Assembly (NCBI GenBank): GCA_963457665.1
Contig: OY735212.1
Span: forward strand, 54,366,838 to 54,430,837
Direction of reading: 5' to 3'
Source of the DNA: Thysanoteuthis rhombus
Lineage: Eukaryota > Mollusca > Cephalopoda > Oegopsida > Thysanoteuthidae
DNA length: 64,000 nt
Part shown: positions 46,019 to 55,709 of the stretch, piece after piece
How positions within the stretch are numbered: position 1 is the first letter of the stretch
How the letters are laid out: the number at the start of each line of letters is the position of its first letter
Translations under genes and position numbers: made by a program
Notes under the pieces: generated by a model
What the model was told of the DNA's origin: nothing
Seen by the model: only the letters and a program-made list of their open reading frames with translations
The model's database searches: none

Positions 46019-46365
46019 AGCATTCAAGTTCGGAATGGGCAAAATCCAAAACAAACCCTTTGAGTTAATCGGAGGAGTCAAAGGGAGAGCAACGAAGAAA
46101 GTAACTGAAATGACAAATTTAACTCATGGATAGCGTCCTCATAAACTGGAGCTACCAATCCTCAGCTATAGAAGAGGAGACCTAATTGAAGTATATCAAG
46201 AACAGGACTAATAACAATAGGGTATATTCATAAAAAATGTTAGCTTCATCAACAAATGGGAAGAAAATACAGAAAGAGCAAGAAATCGGGCGGTCAATCT
46301 GAAAACGTACCAAAATTGATATACGGAAAGATAGTTTCAACGTCTGCATAGTACAGATATGAAAT
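46019..46365 (+). pseudogene. CR1/L2-like LINE, C-terminal piece
   Basis: Plus-strand frames read GRATKKVTEMTNLTHG, then LELPILSYRRGDLIEVYQ, which matches the LINE C-terminal motif L.LP.L.YRR.RGDMIEVYK, and later RNRAVNLKTYQN (family R.HS.KL.K...N). Stops separate the blocks. This clade differs from the RTE pieces. It directly abuts a minus-strand RTE tail at 46383. Confidence 0.75.
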
Positions 46366-46382
46366 ATTCTACCTCATTAAAT

Positions 46383-46945
46383 CATCATCATCATCAGTTC
46401 TTTATTGTCCGTCGTTGGACATAAACTTTTCCCAGGATTTGCCAGACCTTACTATCATGGTCGTAATGGAGCCAGTACTTTCAGAACTTGTCTAGTTCGT
46501 AGCGTCATGTCATATTCAGCCGGCCGCGGTTTTACATGTGATCCCCTGAAGATCCACGTTATAAGTCGTGATGTCCACCAGTTGTCTGCCATTCTTGCAA
46601 CATGACCAGCCGATCGCCATTCCAGTTTTCTCATCGATTCTCTGATGTCTCTTACTCCTTTTTTTTTTCTGTAACATATTGTGCTGTCTTGTGATTACTC
46701 CATATAAGGTGGACGTTGCATGGTTCTCAGTTTGAGGATCAGTTTCTTTGTTAGGTTCCATGTTTCTGTTCCATAAGTGACTATCTGAAGGATGCATTGA
46801 CTGTATACCCTTTTTTAGGACATTGGATTTCCTTGTTCTTGAACGTTGAACCATACCGAAGGTTTGCCTTCCCAGAGTGATTTTTTTTTCTCTTTTTTTT
46901 TTGAGGATTTCATAGAAATTCATTGCTCTAGGTATATACAGTGGT
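46383..46945 (-). pseudogene. RTE-type LINE, 3' end
   Basis: Begins (3' end) with an ATC triplet tail. Minus frames show KTGMAIGWSCCKNGRQLVDI (GHVAR..DNRW block), a NLKTEPCNVHL-like stretch, and NMEPNKETDPQTENHA (TYG.ETW..NK block, shifted). Two long T runs interrupt it near 46660 and 46890. The left end is diverged beyond 46945. Confidence 0.8.
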
Positions 46946-46949
46946 TTAA

Positions 46950-47350
46950 ATATGAATTCTCTAAGAATAGACTTGATAGGTATTGGGATAAGCAGGAGAT
47001 TATACACAGCTACAGCCCACTATAAACATTTGGAAAACATCTAAAAATCTCGAACTAATAAAGGAATCTGGAAAATAAGAATTACCATGAAACCTGTTCC
47101 AGAAAATATTACAAATCTAGGTTAGGCTAAAATATTTTTTCCTTTCATTGGTTATTGAGAAACACACGAATTCAGTTCATTTTCCGTTGACTTGAGAAAA
47201 TGGAGCACCAATCGCCGAATGCATCTCTCACACTCTCTCTGTATATAGTAAGCTTATACAAAAGTTTCCAGTGCCAACTTTCGCCCAATATTGAAAGCAT
47301 CTTCGAAGTTTATTTCAGGTTTATTCAGCTCTGTATTGTTTGTGCTATCA
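46950..47350. other. No gene seen
   Basis: AT-rich sequence up to the Tc1 terminal repeat. Confidence 0.45.
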
Positions 47351-47357
47351 GTCAACT

Positions 47358-48848
47358 GTAGTATCATCCCTTACAAAAATTATAGAATCAATACACTTAG
47401 AGGTTGTTCGCTCCGTTTATCTACTCTACAGCAAATAAACAAATCACAGATATGACACAAGACATTTTTAATGGCTTCATATTTTGGCTTCCATACAACT
47501 TAAACAAATTAGATTAAGCTATTCAAAATATTGGCATATTTTTTTAAGATCAAGTAAAGAAGCAAATTATCGATTCAATCAATTTGTAATTTGAATTTCT
47601 AAAACAAACATCAGCAATAGTCTAAATATACAAATTAGTGTTAGAAGGAAATACGGCTTCGGCAAGAGATTTTCCAATTGACATATTGAAAAAGATGATA
47701 AAACTTCTCCAAGAAAGAAATCCAACATGAAGTGTGGCAAAAGATGGTGTTTGTTCCCAGTCAGCTACATCTAAAATTTGATGCAAGTATAAACAGAATG
47801 ACAACATTATGAAGGAAAATATACAGGTTGTCCCAATCAGATGTTAAGGCATCGGGATAGAAAACTCAAAGCAATATTCCTCGAATATGGTACACATCAA
47901 AACAAATGAAAAACGAATGAGCAGAAGCAACAGTTAGTGTTTGTGACAGAACTGGAAGAAATCTGATGAAGGAAAAGGATTTTACAAGCAGAAAAGCCGA
48001 ACAAAAAACAATACTAACACTTAAACAGTAGAAAACAAAGTTAGAATAGGTTAAAGAGAAGCAATCATAAAGTGTGGATGATTGGACGAAAGTGACATTC
48101 AGTGATGAACCATGAATCTGCACTGGCCAAGGCAATGATACAGTTTCTTTTATCCGGTGTAATTCTAATGAAACATATAAATATAACCGTCGGAAGAAAA
48201 CAAGCAATTTGCCCGTCTCATTTATGATATAGATTTGCATGTAGGGCAGTGGACCAGGATAGATGGCAATTCACTGATGTACATAGAAACTTCGGACACT
48301 TTTCTCATTCCATCATTAGAAATAGGATTGGTGATGAGGAAGTCATTTTCCAGGATGTTGAAATGTTTGAAGGGGCATATAGAATTAATAACATGGCCTG
48401 CAGACAGTTCGGAACTTAATCAGATTGATAATTTACGTTGCAATTTTAAAGAAAAATGATACAGGACAAGGCTCCACCCTGCAAAACTGATGTTGGAAGC
48501 AACTAAATTGAGAATATTGCTTTTCATCAATGAAGTCCTTGCCACAAAGAATACAGATCATCGTAAAAGCCTCACGTTGAGCAACGAAGTACTGATCGTG
48601 ATTATTTGTGGATAATTCCATAATTCTTTGCCTGAGCATTAAATGATCCCATATTTCTTTCATAGATCTGGAAACAATTTGCCAATGATTTGAATATTTT
48701 ATCTAGATCATTTCATATATTTCATGAAGCCATTATATCAAGCTATAAAGCAAATTGTTTTGTGTCATATCTGTTGTTTGTTTATTTGCTGCGATGCAAA
48801 AAAAGCTTCATGAACATTTACTGTAATTATTTTTGCTAGGGGTAGTAC
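47358..48848 (+). mobile_element. Tc1-like DNA transposon, dead but nearly complete
   Basis: About 1.49 kb bounded by inverted repeats: 47358-47476 against the reverse complement of 48730-48848. The inner part is the best preserved: CAGCAAATAAACAAA and ACAGATATGACACAA are found in both arms. The outer ends GTAGTATCATCCC and GTACTACCCC also agree. The transposase lies between the arms on the plus strand. Confidence 0.82.
47690..48610 (+). pseudogene. Tc1-like transposase, full span, degenerate
   Basis: Reading across frames: the N-terminal helix-turn-helix SVAKDGVCSQSATSKI near 47725, RDRKLKAIFLEYGTHQNK, the WM.GRK.VTFSDEPSICTGQ block with the first catalytic Asp, NETYKYN, GQWTRIDGNSLMYIE, DTFLIPSLE, a damaged second Asp region (VIFQD read out of frame as a shifted peptide), WPADSSELNQIDNL where the family has WPA.SPDLNPIENL, and a C-terminal DKAPPCKTDV block. 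The catalytic Glu is changed to Asp (IEN to IDN). In-frame stops and several frameshifts mean no transposase is made. The C-terminal wording is close to the 3.2 kb relic, implying one family. Confidence 0.85.
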
Positions 48849-48960
48849 AACGGTTTCAAGCCTTAGAAAAAAATCATATGCAAGGGAAATATTCAAAAGC
48901 TAAGAAAATGGGTTCCTTGTAAACTGACGAAAACGAACAATAAAAGAATTAGCTTTATAG

Positions 48961-49242
48961 CTGGCTTTTGTTGTTGCTAATGTTGCTGATCATATTATTG
49001 AAAAGATTCAACGTTTGTTTCATTTGAACGGATACGACATCACTTTACAAGCAAAACTAATAGCTTCTTTTCATTTATTGGATATTCTTACGCTAATTGA
49101 ATTCTTAAATGAAGATGGAACAAACGTTAAATTTATTCGTCAAGAACATAATCTTTTTTTCTACGATGGGTTCCACATCAAAGATAATATAAGTATTAAA
49201 AGCTATTTAAAATTAACTTTTTTTAAAAACGTTTCAAGTTGA
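48961..49242 (+). CDS. Candidate terminal exon, unknown product
   Basis: A 94-codon frame follows an acceptor-like TTTATAG at 48954-48960 and ends at a TGA. It begins LAFVVANVADHIIEKIQ and continues with LFHLNGYDITLQAKLIASFH, mixing hydrophobic and charged residues as a real domain would. No family is recognised. There is no initiator Met in the conserved-looking part, so it would need an upstream exon. It lies just outside the right end of the Tc1 element and could equally be chance in AT-rich DNA. Confidence 0.3.
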   Translation: MAFVVANVADHIIEKIQRLFHLNGYDITLQAKLIASFHLLDILTLIEFLNEDGTNVKFIRQEHNLFFYDGFHIKDNISIKSYLKLTFFKNVSS

Positions 49243-49260
49243 TTTCTGAGTTGATAATTC

Positions 49261-49292
49261 AATTTATTTTTGTGATTTATCTTGCAACATGT

Positions 49293-49364
<72 letters not shown>

Positions 49365-49540
49365 GAAAATATATAAATGTCTGCAAGTATGTGTAAACCC
49401 ATAGATATAAGATATAAACTAATGATAGATAAAAGTTTTTATTGTATATATACAAATATTCATTTTCCAACATGTCCTTCGTTGCCAATGCACTTGACCT
49501 GACGTTTCTCCACAGATCGCATCATACCTGATTGTATATT
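49261..49540 (-). repeat. 290-bp (TA)n-containing repeat, copy 1
   Basis: Aligns end to end with 50383-50675: TTATTTTTGTGATTT, CATGTTA, a (TA)n core (49296-49360), then TTGAAAATATATAAATGT, AGATATAAACTAATGATAGA, AATATTCATTTTCC, ACATGTCCTTCGTTGCCAAT and GCACTTGACCTGACGTTTCT. Read on the minus strand the last block gives a VKCI.NEG..GK-like peptide recalling a mariner C-terminus, so the repeat may be a mariner-derived deletion product. It abuts a family A half-copy. Confidence 0.7.
49296..49360. repeat. (TA)n microsatellite inside the 290-bp repeat
   Basis: About 65 bp TA; the sister copy has about 80 bp at the same internal position. Confidence 0.97.
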
Positions 49541-49543
49541 AAA

Positions 49544-49705
49544 ATTTTTTAGTGATTATTGCCCAACAAAGGGCCAGAGAAATTACTTGCTCATTGATCA
49601 CCCCTTATCCCAACTTTTTAATGTATCCCCCCCAACACAGCATGCAGCCCGACGACATTGTTTACATGGCGGTTTCTAAGGAGTGGCTAACCAGACCTGT
49701 TTCTG
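49544..49705 (+). repeat. Family A repeat, 3' third
   Basis: Forward: TTAGTGATTATTGCCCAACA, AATTACTTGCTCATTGATCA, CCCCAACACAGCATGCAGC, TACATGGCGGTTTCTAAGG and GGCTAACCAGACCTGTTTC. The 5' part is missing at the junction with the 290-bp repeat. Confidence 0.85.
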
Positions 49706-49709
49706 TTAA

Positions 49710-49955
49710 TTTAATAATGATTGTGTTATAAGAAGCACCTTTTGCAGTTGTTATATATGAGGTGAAGGTTGTAATGGAGTGTTCTTGGCGTGGTCTTGTA
49801 TATATATATATATTTGTATCTGTTTGACGCTGTGACAATCAATTTCTCAACTGGTTTACAGAAGGGTAAGTTGTTTCTGTTCAAAATGAAACCATGAATA
49901 TATAGAAAGAGTGCTCATGGATATAATTCCCTGAATTCATCCTCAACATTTGCCT
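49710..49955. other. Short unassigned link
   Basis: AT-rich sequence with a short TA run near 49800; no feature recognised. Confidence 0.4.
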
Positions 49956-49957
49956 TT

Positions 49958-50382
49958 TAGCGACCGTCGTTGGACATAGACCTTCAACAAGAACGGCCAG
50001 ACACCTCTATTATGAGCGTCACGAAACCAGCACTTTCTGAAGTTATCTAGTTCGCCCTGCCATCTTATATTTTGTCGGCCCTGATTTCGCATGTGATCTC
50101 TGGGGATTCGTGTTATGAGTCGTGATGCTCAGCGGCTGTTTGCCATTCACGCAACATGACCAGCCCATGCCATTTAAGTTTTCTTATGGATTCTCTGATA
50201 TGTTAGACTTCTAGTTTTCCTTTAATATATTGTGCTGTCTTGTAATCATTACATGCAATGTTGAGCATGATTCTTCCATGTGCTAGTTGCGTGGTTCTGG
50301 GTTTGAGGGTTAAGTTTTTGGTTGGGTTCCATGTTTCAGCTCCATAGGTGAATATTAGGCACGTTGCATAGCCTTCCTTTTC
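49958..50382 (-). pseudogene. RTE-type LINE, 3' part, interrupted
   Basis: Starts with the CGACCGTCGTTGGACATAGA block common to RTE tails here, followed by CATGTGATCTCTGGGGATTC, AACATGACCAGCCCATGCC and CCATGTTTCAGCTCCATAGG. The copy breaks at about 50382 where the 290-bp repeat begins, and resumes at 50676. Confidence 0.82.
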
Positions 50383-50414
50383 TATTTATTTTGTGATTTG
50401 TTTCCCACCATGTA

Positions 50415-50499
<85 letters not shown>

Positions 50500-50675
50500 G
50501 AGAATATATAAATGTATGCAAGAAGTAAGTGTAAACTCATGAGTATAAGATATAAGCTAATGATAGAAAAACATTTCTTCTATAAAACAAATATTTATTT
50601 TCCGACTTACTCTCCTTCATTGTCAATGCACTTGACCTAACGTTTCTCCTTAGATCACATGGCACCTGATTGTAT
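50383..50675 (-). mobile_element. 290-bp (TA)n-containing repeat, copy 2, inserted in RTE
   Basis: Same blocks as copy 1, with a (TA)n core at 50418-50497. RTE sequence stops on its left and continues on its right, so it is a true insertion. TA occurs at both junctions, as expected for the TA target sites of Tc1/mariner elements. No obvious terminal inverted repeats were found. Confidence 0.72.
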
Positions 50676-50925
50676 TGTACTTGAAGGATTTTCTTTTTCT
50701 TGAATGTTCAACTTGTCTTGTCAAAAGCTTGCCAACCTTAAAGTGATTCTTTGCCTGATTTCTTCATCTTTTGAAGGTTTCATAGAGATTTGTTGATCAA
50801 GGCAGATGTAGCCGTTTACTTTCTCCAGTTCTACGTCTTCGATTTGTTTGTTGTGCCTTAGTCTTCAACATGTTCTTTGCACATGGCTTTTGTTTCACTA
50901 AATTTCATGCTTTATCTACCTTCAA
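50676..50925 (-). pseudogene. RTE-type LINE, continuation after insertion
   Basis: GATTTTCTTTTTCTTGAATG matches the block at 46826-46845 of the other minus copy, followed by TTTGAAGGTTTCATAGAGAT. On the minus strand CATGAAATTTAGTGAAACAA recalls the F.SKTK block. It extends farther 5' than the other minus copies. Confidence 0.7.
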
Positions 50926-50929
50926 ATTA

Positions 50930-51580
50930 AAAGACCAAAAATGACACTGTAATCTAGAGAAAAAAAGAGGTTTTTAATCCAAATTTTCTTGCGAAATTAC
51001 AAACGTTCACTCTGATAGAATTTGAATTCCGTTTAATTACGTTAGCGTTGGTATTAAGGGTGAAACAATGCAAATGCAATATTTTGGTCGGATGTTTTCT
51101 TTTCTATGCACATCATTGCAAGAAATGTCTCACACAGTGGAAAGACAAACAGTGTGCTACCACAACAATTTTAAACATCGTCTACCAAAGGATGTTGACA
51201 CTAACATTGCTTGGGTTGCGAACAGTTTTTATTACAATATCACTATCATCGTTACCATAGCAATCTATTTCATTCCGATTTGTATCTATTTCCATTCCCT
51301 GATGCAACTACTGTAACTATCGTAGTTCTGTGATCCCATTCACAATGCAGCTTCTGAACCTTTTGGCTTAATGCAAAGTGTAATATCTGTTCTGATCAGC
51401 TTGTAATGTGTGATCACTGCTACCATTTCATACGAATATGGCAACTCCACATTGTTATCGGACCTTAATGGAGCAGCGTTTTCTCATGAAAGGATCAGGT
51501 GCAAAACCTGGTCTCTGCTTTGCAACCTATGTTATTCGTGCACTAGAGTTTATGGGCCAAGACGCTCACAGAACCATGTG
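50930..51580. other. Unassigned stretch with short frames
   Basis: Plus frames at 51068-51316 (82 codons) and 51438-51653 (71 codons) have mixed composition but no recognised family. The right part may be the body of the 5S-derived element at 51586. Confidence 0.3.
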
Positions 51581-51585
51581 GTTGC

Positions 51586-51690
51586 TGCAGACAGCACCAA
51601 GTATTCGCAGACGGTCACCCATCTGGGTAATGACCAGGCTAGACGTCGCTTAACTTCAGTGATCTCACGAGAAACGTTGCATCCGACGCG
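51586..51690 (-). ncRNA. 5S rRNA-derived sequence (pseudogene or SINE head)
   Basis: On the minus strand the sequence tracks animal 5S rRNA over about 85 bases: TCTCGTGAGATCACTGAAG, TTAAGCGACGTCTAGCCTGG (internal box A region), TCATTACCCAGATGGGTGAC (box C) and CTTGGTGCTGTCTGC at the 3' end. The first 20 or so bases of 5S are poorly matched. Differences include GTGAG for GTCCG and TACCCAG for TACTTGG. The internal promoter elements survive better than the 5' end. It is alone in the window and not part of a 5S array, so a retroposed 5S copy or a 5S-derived SINE is likely. Confidence 0.85.
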
Positions 51691-51694
51691 ATTT

Positions 51695-52185
51695 AGCCCG
51701 ACTATCTTATGAGCTCAATATCTGATACGTCCCTGAAGTGGAGTCATCGATACTAAGCTGATTGACACTATTATAGTGAACTAGTCCCTAACCAAAATTC
51801 TCGTCTTAATTTTAAAGACCTGATCCTAAACTGTAACGCTAATCTTTTGTGTATTGTTGGGATATTGATAAATTAGCATGAAGCTGAAGACTCCTGACCT
51901 TGAAATTAATTGAATTACATTGTTTCTTTTGTGACTTAGAATCATTAGTGTTCTTCTTTACACATCAGGGAGTGTATCAAATACTTAGTAGATAAGAACA
52001 GATATCATTCTTTGCTCTTGGCCTAAAGACTGGGAAGCTACATTTCGAATGCGACCACAGAATTTTGATCGTACAATTGCACTTTTTCGAAACAATAACC
52101 CAAGCTTTCTGCTGTTTCAACTCCAGTAATGGGCTGTTGACTATCGTTAATTAATAATGATAAATTAATGAATAATTAATAATCA
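51695..52185. other. No gene seen
   Basis: AT-rich sequence; a small ATTAAT/AATTAAT repeat lies at 52146-52185 next to the following RTE tail. Confidence 0.5.
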
Positions 52186-52186
52186 T

Positions 52187-52556
52187 AGAATCATCATTAT
52201 CATCATCACTTAGAGTCAGTCAATAAGAACAGACCTTCCCTAAGATCAGCCAAAACGTGTTTGCTGGGAACTTGACTTAATCGTCACGTCATCTTTTTTC
52301 TTGATGCAATTACGCTTATGATCTCTGGGGATCCACACTTCGAGCCATGATGCCCAGCGGTTGTTTGGTCTTGCAACATTGTCTACACTTTGCCATTTTC
52401 GAATGGATTTTATGATATCGATGACTTATTCTCTAATAAACTCTGTTGTCCAGTGGTGTGTCCATGTGATTTTAAGTGTGATCCTCTCTTTTGTACGTTG
52501 CATGGTTCATAGTTTGCGAGCTAGTCTTTTGGTTGAGTTCCATAACAATGTGGACC
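52187..52556 (-). pseudogene. RTE-type LINE, 3' end
   Basis: Begins with the ATCATCATTATCATCATCAC tail (3' end on the minus strand), then CAGACCTTCCCTAAGA (degraded), GATCTCTGGGGATCCACAC, GCCCAGCGGTTGTTTGG, CTTGCAACATTG and TTTTGGTTGAGTTCCATAA. The frames are broken. Confidence 0.75.
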
Positions 52557-52659
52557 TGGGTAAGACTATTCTATGCTTGGTGGATATTTATTAAGGAGGA
52601 GTGTCTGCCGTAGAGCGATAACTAACAACTACTAGGTTTCATGCTGATGCATTTTGTTC

Positions 52660-52663
<4 letters not shown>

Positions 52664-52729
<66 letters not shown>

Positions 52730-52740
52730 GGGGGGGAGAG
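52664..52740 (+). repeat. (GA)n microsatellite
   Basis: About 60 bp of pure GA followed by a G run. Confidence 0.98.
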
Positions 52741-52974
52741 AATGAAAATATTTCAAATATTTGCAGAAAATGTACGTATTAGTTGATCAGATTTTAGTCA
52801 AATCCTGTAGAAGGGGTTATGAAAGATTCATATTCATAGATGAACAAGTAGTTTTGGTTTTCCATCTCTCTATTTAATATTACTTGAATCAATTCCTATC
52901 AATCTCTTTATCTCTCTATCCATCTAAATGTATTCACATCTATCTAATAGAATCTAAATTTGTTCACAGCTATA

Positions 52975-53050
52975 TGTTTAATAGTATCTAAATCTATCCA
53001 TATCTATCTATCTATCACTCTATCTATCTATCAATCTATCTATCTATCTA
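52975..53050. repeat. (TCTA)n microsatellite
   Basis: Imperfect ATCT repeats; related CTATC words begin near 52865. Confidence 0.93.
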
Positions 53051-53054
53051 TGTT

Positions 53055-53505
53055 AGTCTCCTTTATGAAGGACTCAGTATTTGTTGAATTATTTAAATGT
53101 AGAGAGACAACGATAACGGTGCACACATGGAGAAGCAAATTCAATTTGATTCTTCCAGGGAATCCAATTAGATAATATCAAATTGAAGCTTCCGAGTACA
53201 TCACGTCCATTTTCTTGAGCTGAGGTCGACAGAGTTACAGGCACTTCCGAAACTCTGCAGTAACTAAATAACAAAGCTTTAAATGAATTACATCGTGTCT
53301 TACTCGATTTTGTATTTTACGCCTTCACACCTAAATAAATGCATTGGTAGATATTTACATATATCTATTCATACTTACATTTACAGACAGGCTTATGTAA
53401 CTCCGCATCGGCTTGAAAGTGGGAAAAGGTGTATTTGATTTGGGAACCAGTGCATATACGCGTGAGCGAGCAAACATATTTAAATAAATACTCGTATATA
53501 AGTAA
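53055..53505. other. No gene seen
   Basis: Unique AT-rich sequence, no recognised feature. Confidence 0.5.
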
Positions 53506-53509
53506 CTTT

Positions 53510-53825
53510 CCGTGTGTAGGCCAGCCTTTGAATTCGGGCTATAAATTAGTCATGGGTCTCTTGTATAAGATGACTTTTGATTTTAGGCTAATAAATGATT
53601 TATAATGCGTTTGATGTGTAGGTTGGGCCTTGAATTAGGTCTAAGGAATCAATTATTTATGATATGCCTCATGTACATAGTAATCCTTCAGTTCTAGGCC
53701 AAGAAATCAAATATTCATGATATACCTCATATGTCGACTCTAACTACGGAATTTATAATATGCCTCCAGTATAGTTCGCACCTTGAATTTGGGGCGAGAT
53801 AAGACTATTTTTAGTGATTTTTACC
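53510..53825 (+). repeat. Minisatellite, about 58-bp unit
   Basis: Five to six diverged units with the shared phrases GCCTTGAATT (or TTTTGATTTTAGG), GGCTAA..AATCA, TTTATGATAT/TTCATGATAT, GCCTCATGTA and a TAG start. The unit boundaries fall near 53516, 53567, 53615, 53676, 53733 and 53772. Units differ enough that the array is old. Confidence 0.7.
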
Positions 53826-54061
53826 AATATTTTCTGTCATGTCTTCTTGAACGGGGCGTAGATTATTACTACGATTTAGTGAGTTAAATACTCACTCCAT
53901 TATTATGGCCTTAAGCTAGACTATGCTGAACTTATAGAATACCTGTATCGGAAAGTTATTGGTATTCAACAGAGTATAATAAATATTGTTATGGTATAAA
54001 TCAGAAAATATGAAGTCAAATATGAAAGGGGTGGTGTCAGATACTACCGTCTGTTCGATGT

Positions 54062-54064
<3 letters not shown>

Positions 54065-54118
<54 letters not shown>

Positions 54119-54130
54119 CGTGTGCGTGTG
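54065..54130. repeat. (TA)n(TG)n microsatellite
   Basis: About 39 bp TA then TG/CG steps. Confidence 0.97.
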
Positions 54131-54235
54131 TGTGCAACGAGGTGATATTTCACATCCAAACGACCAACAGTTTTTTTGCAAGTTATGTACAGATATTACT
54201 CTGAAATAACCGAGGCTTAAGATATGTCCAACCGT

Positions 54236-54510
54236 TCTAATTTCAAATCCCTCGATAATTTGTCGATATTCGGCAGTAGAGTGATCAAGTTTTTTTTTTA
54301 TATGATCAAATACATGAGAACACGTTTTATAACACAGGGTACGTTGAGTTGTTATTCTGAAGAGATGAAAATGTCGATTTCAACACCTCTGGCAAATCTA
54401 ATTTCAAATCTATCGGTGGTTTGATGATATTTAGCAGTACAGGGACTAAATGCAATAATTATATTATATGTATACGTTATGTACATGAAACTACGATTAG
54501 GCATTAATCT
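54236..54510 (+). repeat. 163-bp tandem duplication
   Basis: 54236-54330 and 54399-54495 align: TCTAATTTCAAATC, then TCG.T..TTTG.CGATATT, .GCAGTA.AG.GA and later TACATGA.A..ACG. Only two units, moderately diverged. Confidence 0.65.
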
Positions 54511-54514
54511 GAGA

Positions 54515-55230
54515 ATTTGCAGGTGTCGATCTGGACCCTGCAGCCATCTAACTGGTGGAGAGATCTGAGTGCTAAAGCTCAGATAACTGTTCTTTGATTC
54601 GAAACAAAATGACTCGGCTAAAGGAAAAATTACTTTATCAAATGAACTACAGCGGTCGACTTGAGCTCAATTTAGGACTTGTTTTCTGTATGTTGTATCC
54701 AAGTTATATAATTTTCGCATTGTTGTTTACTGAGGGAGAAAATGTGGGCCACACGTTATTATTATTTTTTTTTTTTGCTGACTCCGCTTTCTCCTTTCTT
54801 TCTCTTTTTGATACGAAAAGAAGGATGAGAATGAAAGAGGCTGTTGACGTTATCTGGAAATTGCAGAGTTGGGGAAACGTCTGCTTTGTGGAAGCCTTTA
54901 ATTTCGATTCTTGCAGGAAGGAATTATTTACAATATTTTGCTGGAAATTGCTTGTGGGGCAGGAAAGGTGAGTGGGAAATTGAAAGAGGCTGTTCTGTGG
55001 CCGAAAAGACAATTGCCGATAACAGACAATATGGCGGTCGTTCAGTTGGACGACAACAACTAGAAAAGACAAATAGTGTGGAAAAAGGAAAGAGGCGAGA
55101 AAGAAAAGAAACGGGAAAGAAAACAATTTTAGATTTCAAGAAAAATAAGCGCAAATCATGTGCGTATGTAATGGCGTGTAATGCCGTAAGCATCCATTAG
55201 GAAAATTCACGCAGAAGTTCTCTCTCACCC
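54515..55230. other. Unassigned region with 125-codon frame
   Basis: The plus frame 54594-54971 and an overlapping plus frame 54844-55200 have fair composition but no known domain. AATATGGCGG at 55029 resembles a YY1 site. This could be part of an unrecognised element's 5' end or a 5' exon; nothing decides between them. Confidence 0.3.
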
Positions 55231-55237
55231 ACTCTCT

Positions 55238-55241
55238 CTCA

Positions 55242-55310
<69 letters not shown>
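55238..55310. repeat. (TA)n(TG)n(TA)n microsatellite
   Basis: TA, then about 30 bp TG, then TA again, directly abutting the MITE left end. Confidence 0.97.
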
Positions 55311-55311
<1 letters not shown>

Positions 55312-55671
55312 TTATGATTGTAAATTGCGTTATATAATATAGAAACTATTATTTGAAATGATCTCACATAGTTGCACCGTTAATGTATTATCTGGCCTAG
55401 ACAATGTAAATAGAATAAACAATCAAAGAAAATGGGGCTGCCGCTGGAATCAAACCTGCAACCGATAGTGTAGCTGCTTCAACATAGCGTTACTCGTACC
55501 ATTTGGTTAAACAGCCACCGGTAATGCAAAGGCCAGAATAACTCTTTTCACTCTAAATTCTCATGTCATTATTCTCAGTCTATATCTGCTCTATTCGGCT
55601 CTGTCCACCATGTAATGACGAGAGATCATTTCAAATAAGAGCTCCTATATAATATAACGTAATTCATAATC
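55311..55671. mobile_element. MITE with tRNA-like promoter inside
   Basis: A 361-bp element with terminal inverted repeats of about 50 bp. ATTTGAAATGATCTC and GCGTTATATAATATAG on the left have their reverse complements at 55621-55671. Between the arms, minus-strand GGTTGCAGGTTTGATTCC (55463-55446) is a box B and TAACCAAATGGTACGAGTAACG (55509-55488, two blocks) a box A, at tRNA-like spacing. No transposase is present. The combination of DNA-transposon ends and a tRNA-like core is unusual. Confidence 0.75.
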
Positions 55672-55709
55672 ATTCTATCGGATCAGATATATCCATTTCT
55701 CAATATACA

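Noticed and set aside
47866-48240. 124-codon minus ORF with a hydrophobic segment
   Set aside because: Antisense to the Tc1 transposase pseudogene.
51586-51690. A functional 5S rRNA gene
   Set aside because: The 5' end is lost, several conserved positions are changed and there is no tandem array.
54594-55200. Protein-coding gene from two overlapping plus frames
   Set aside because: No domain, no convincing splice sites, and the frames overlap out of phase; left as unassigned.
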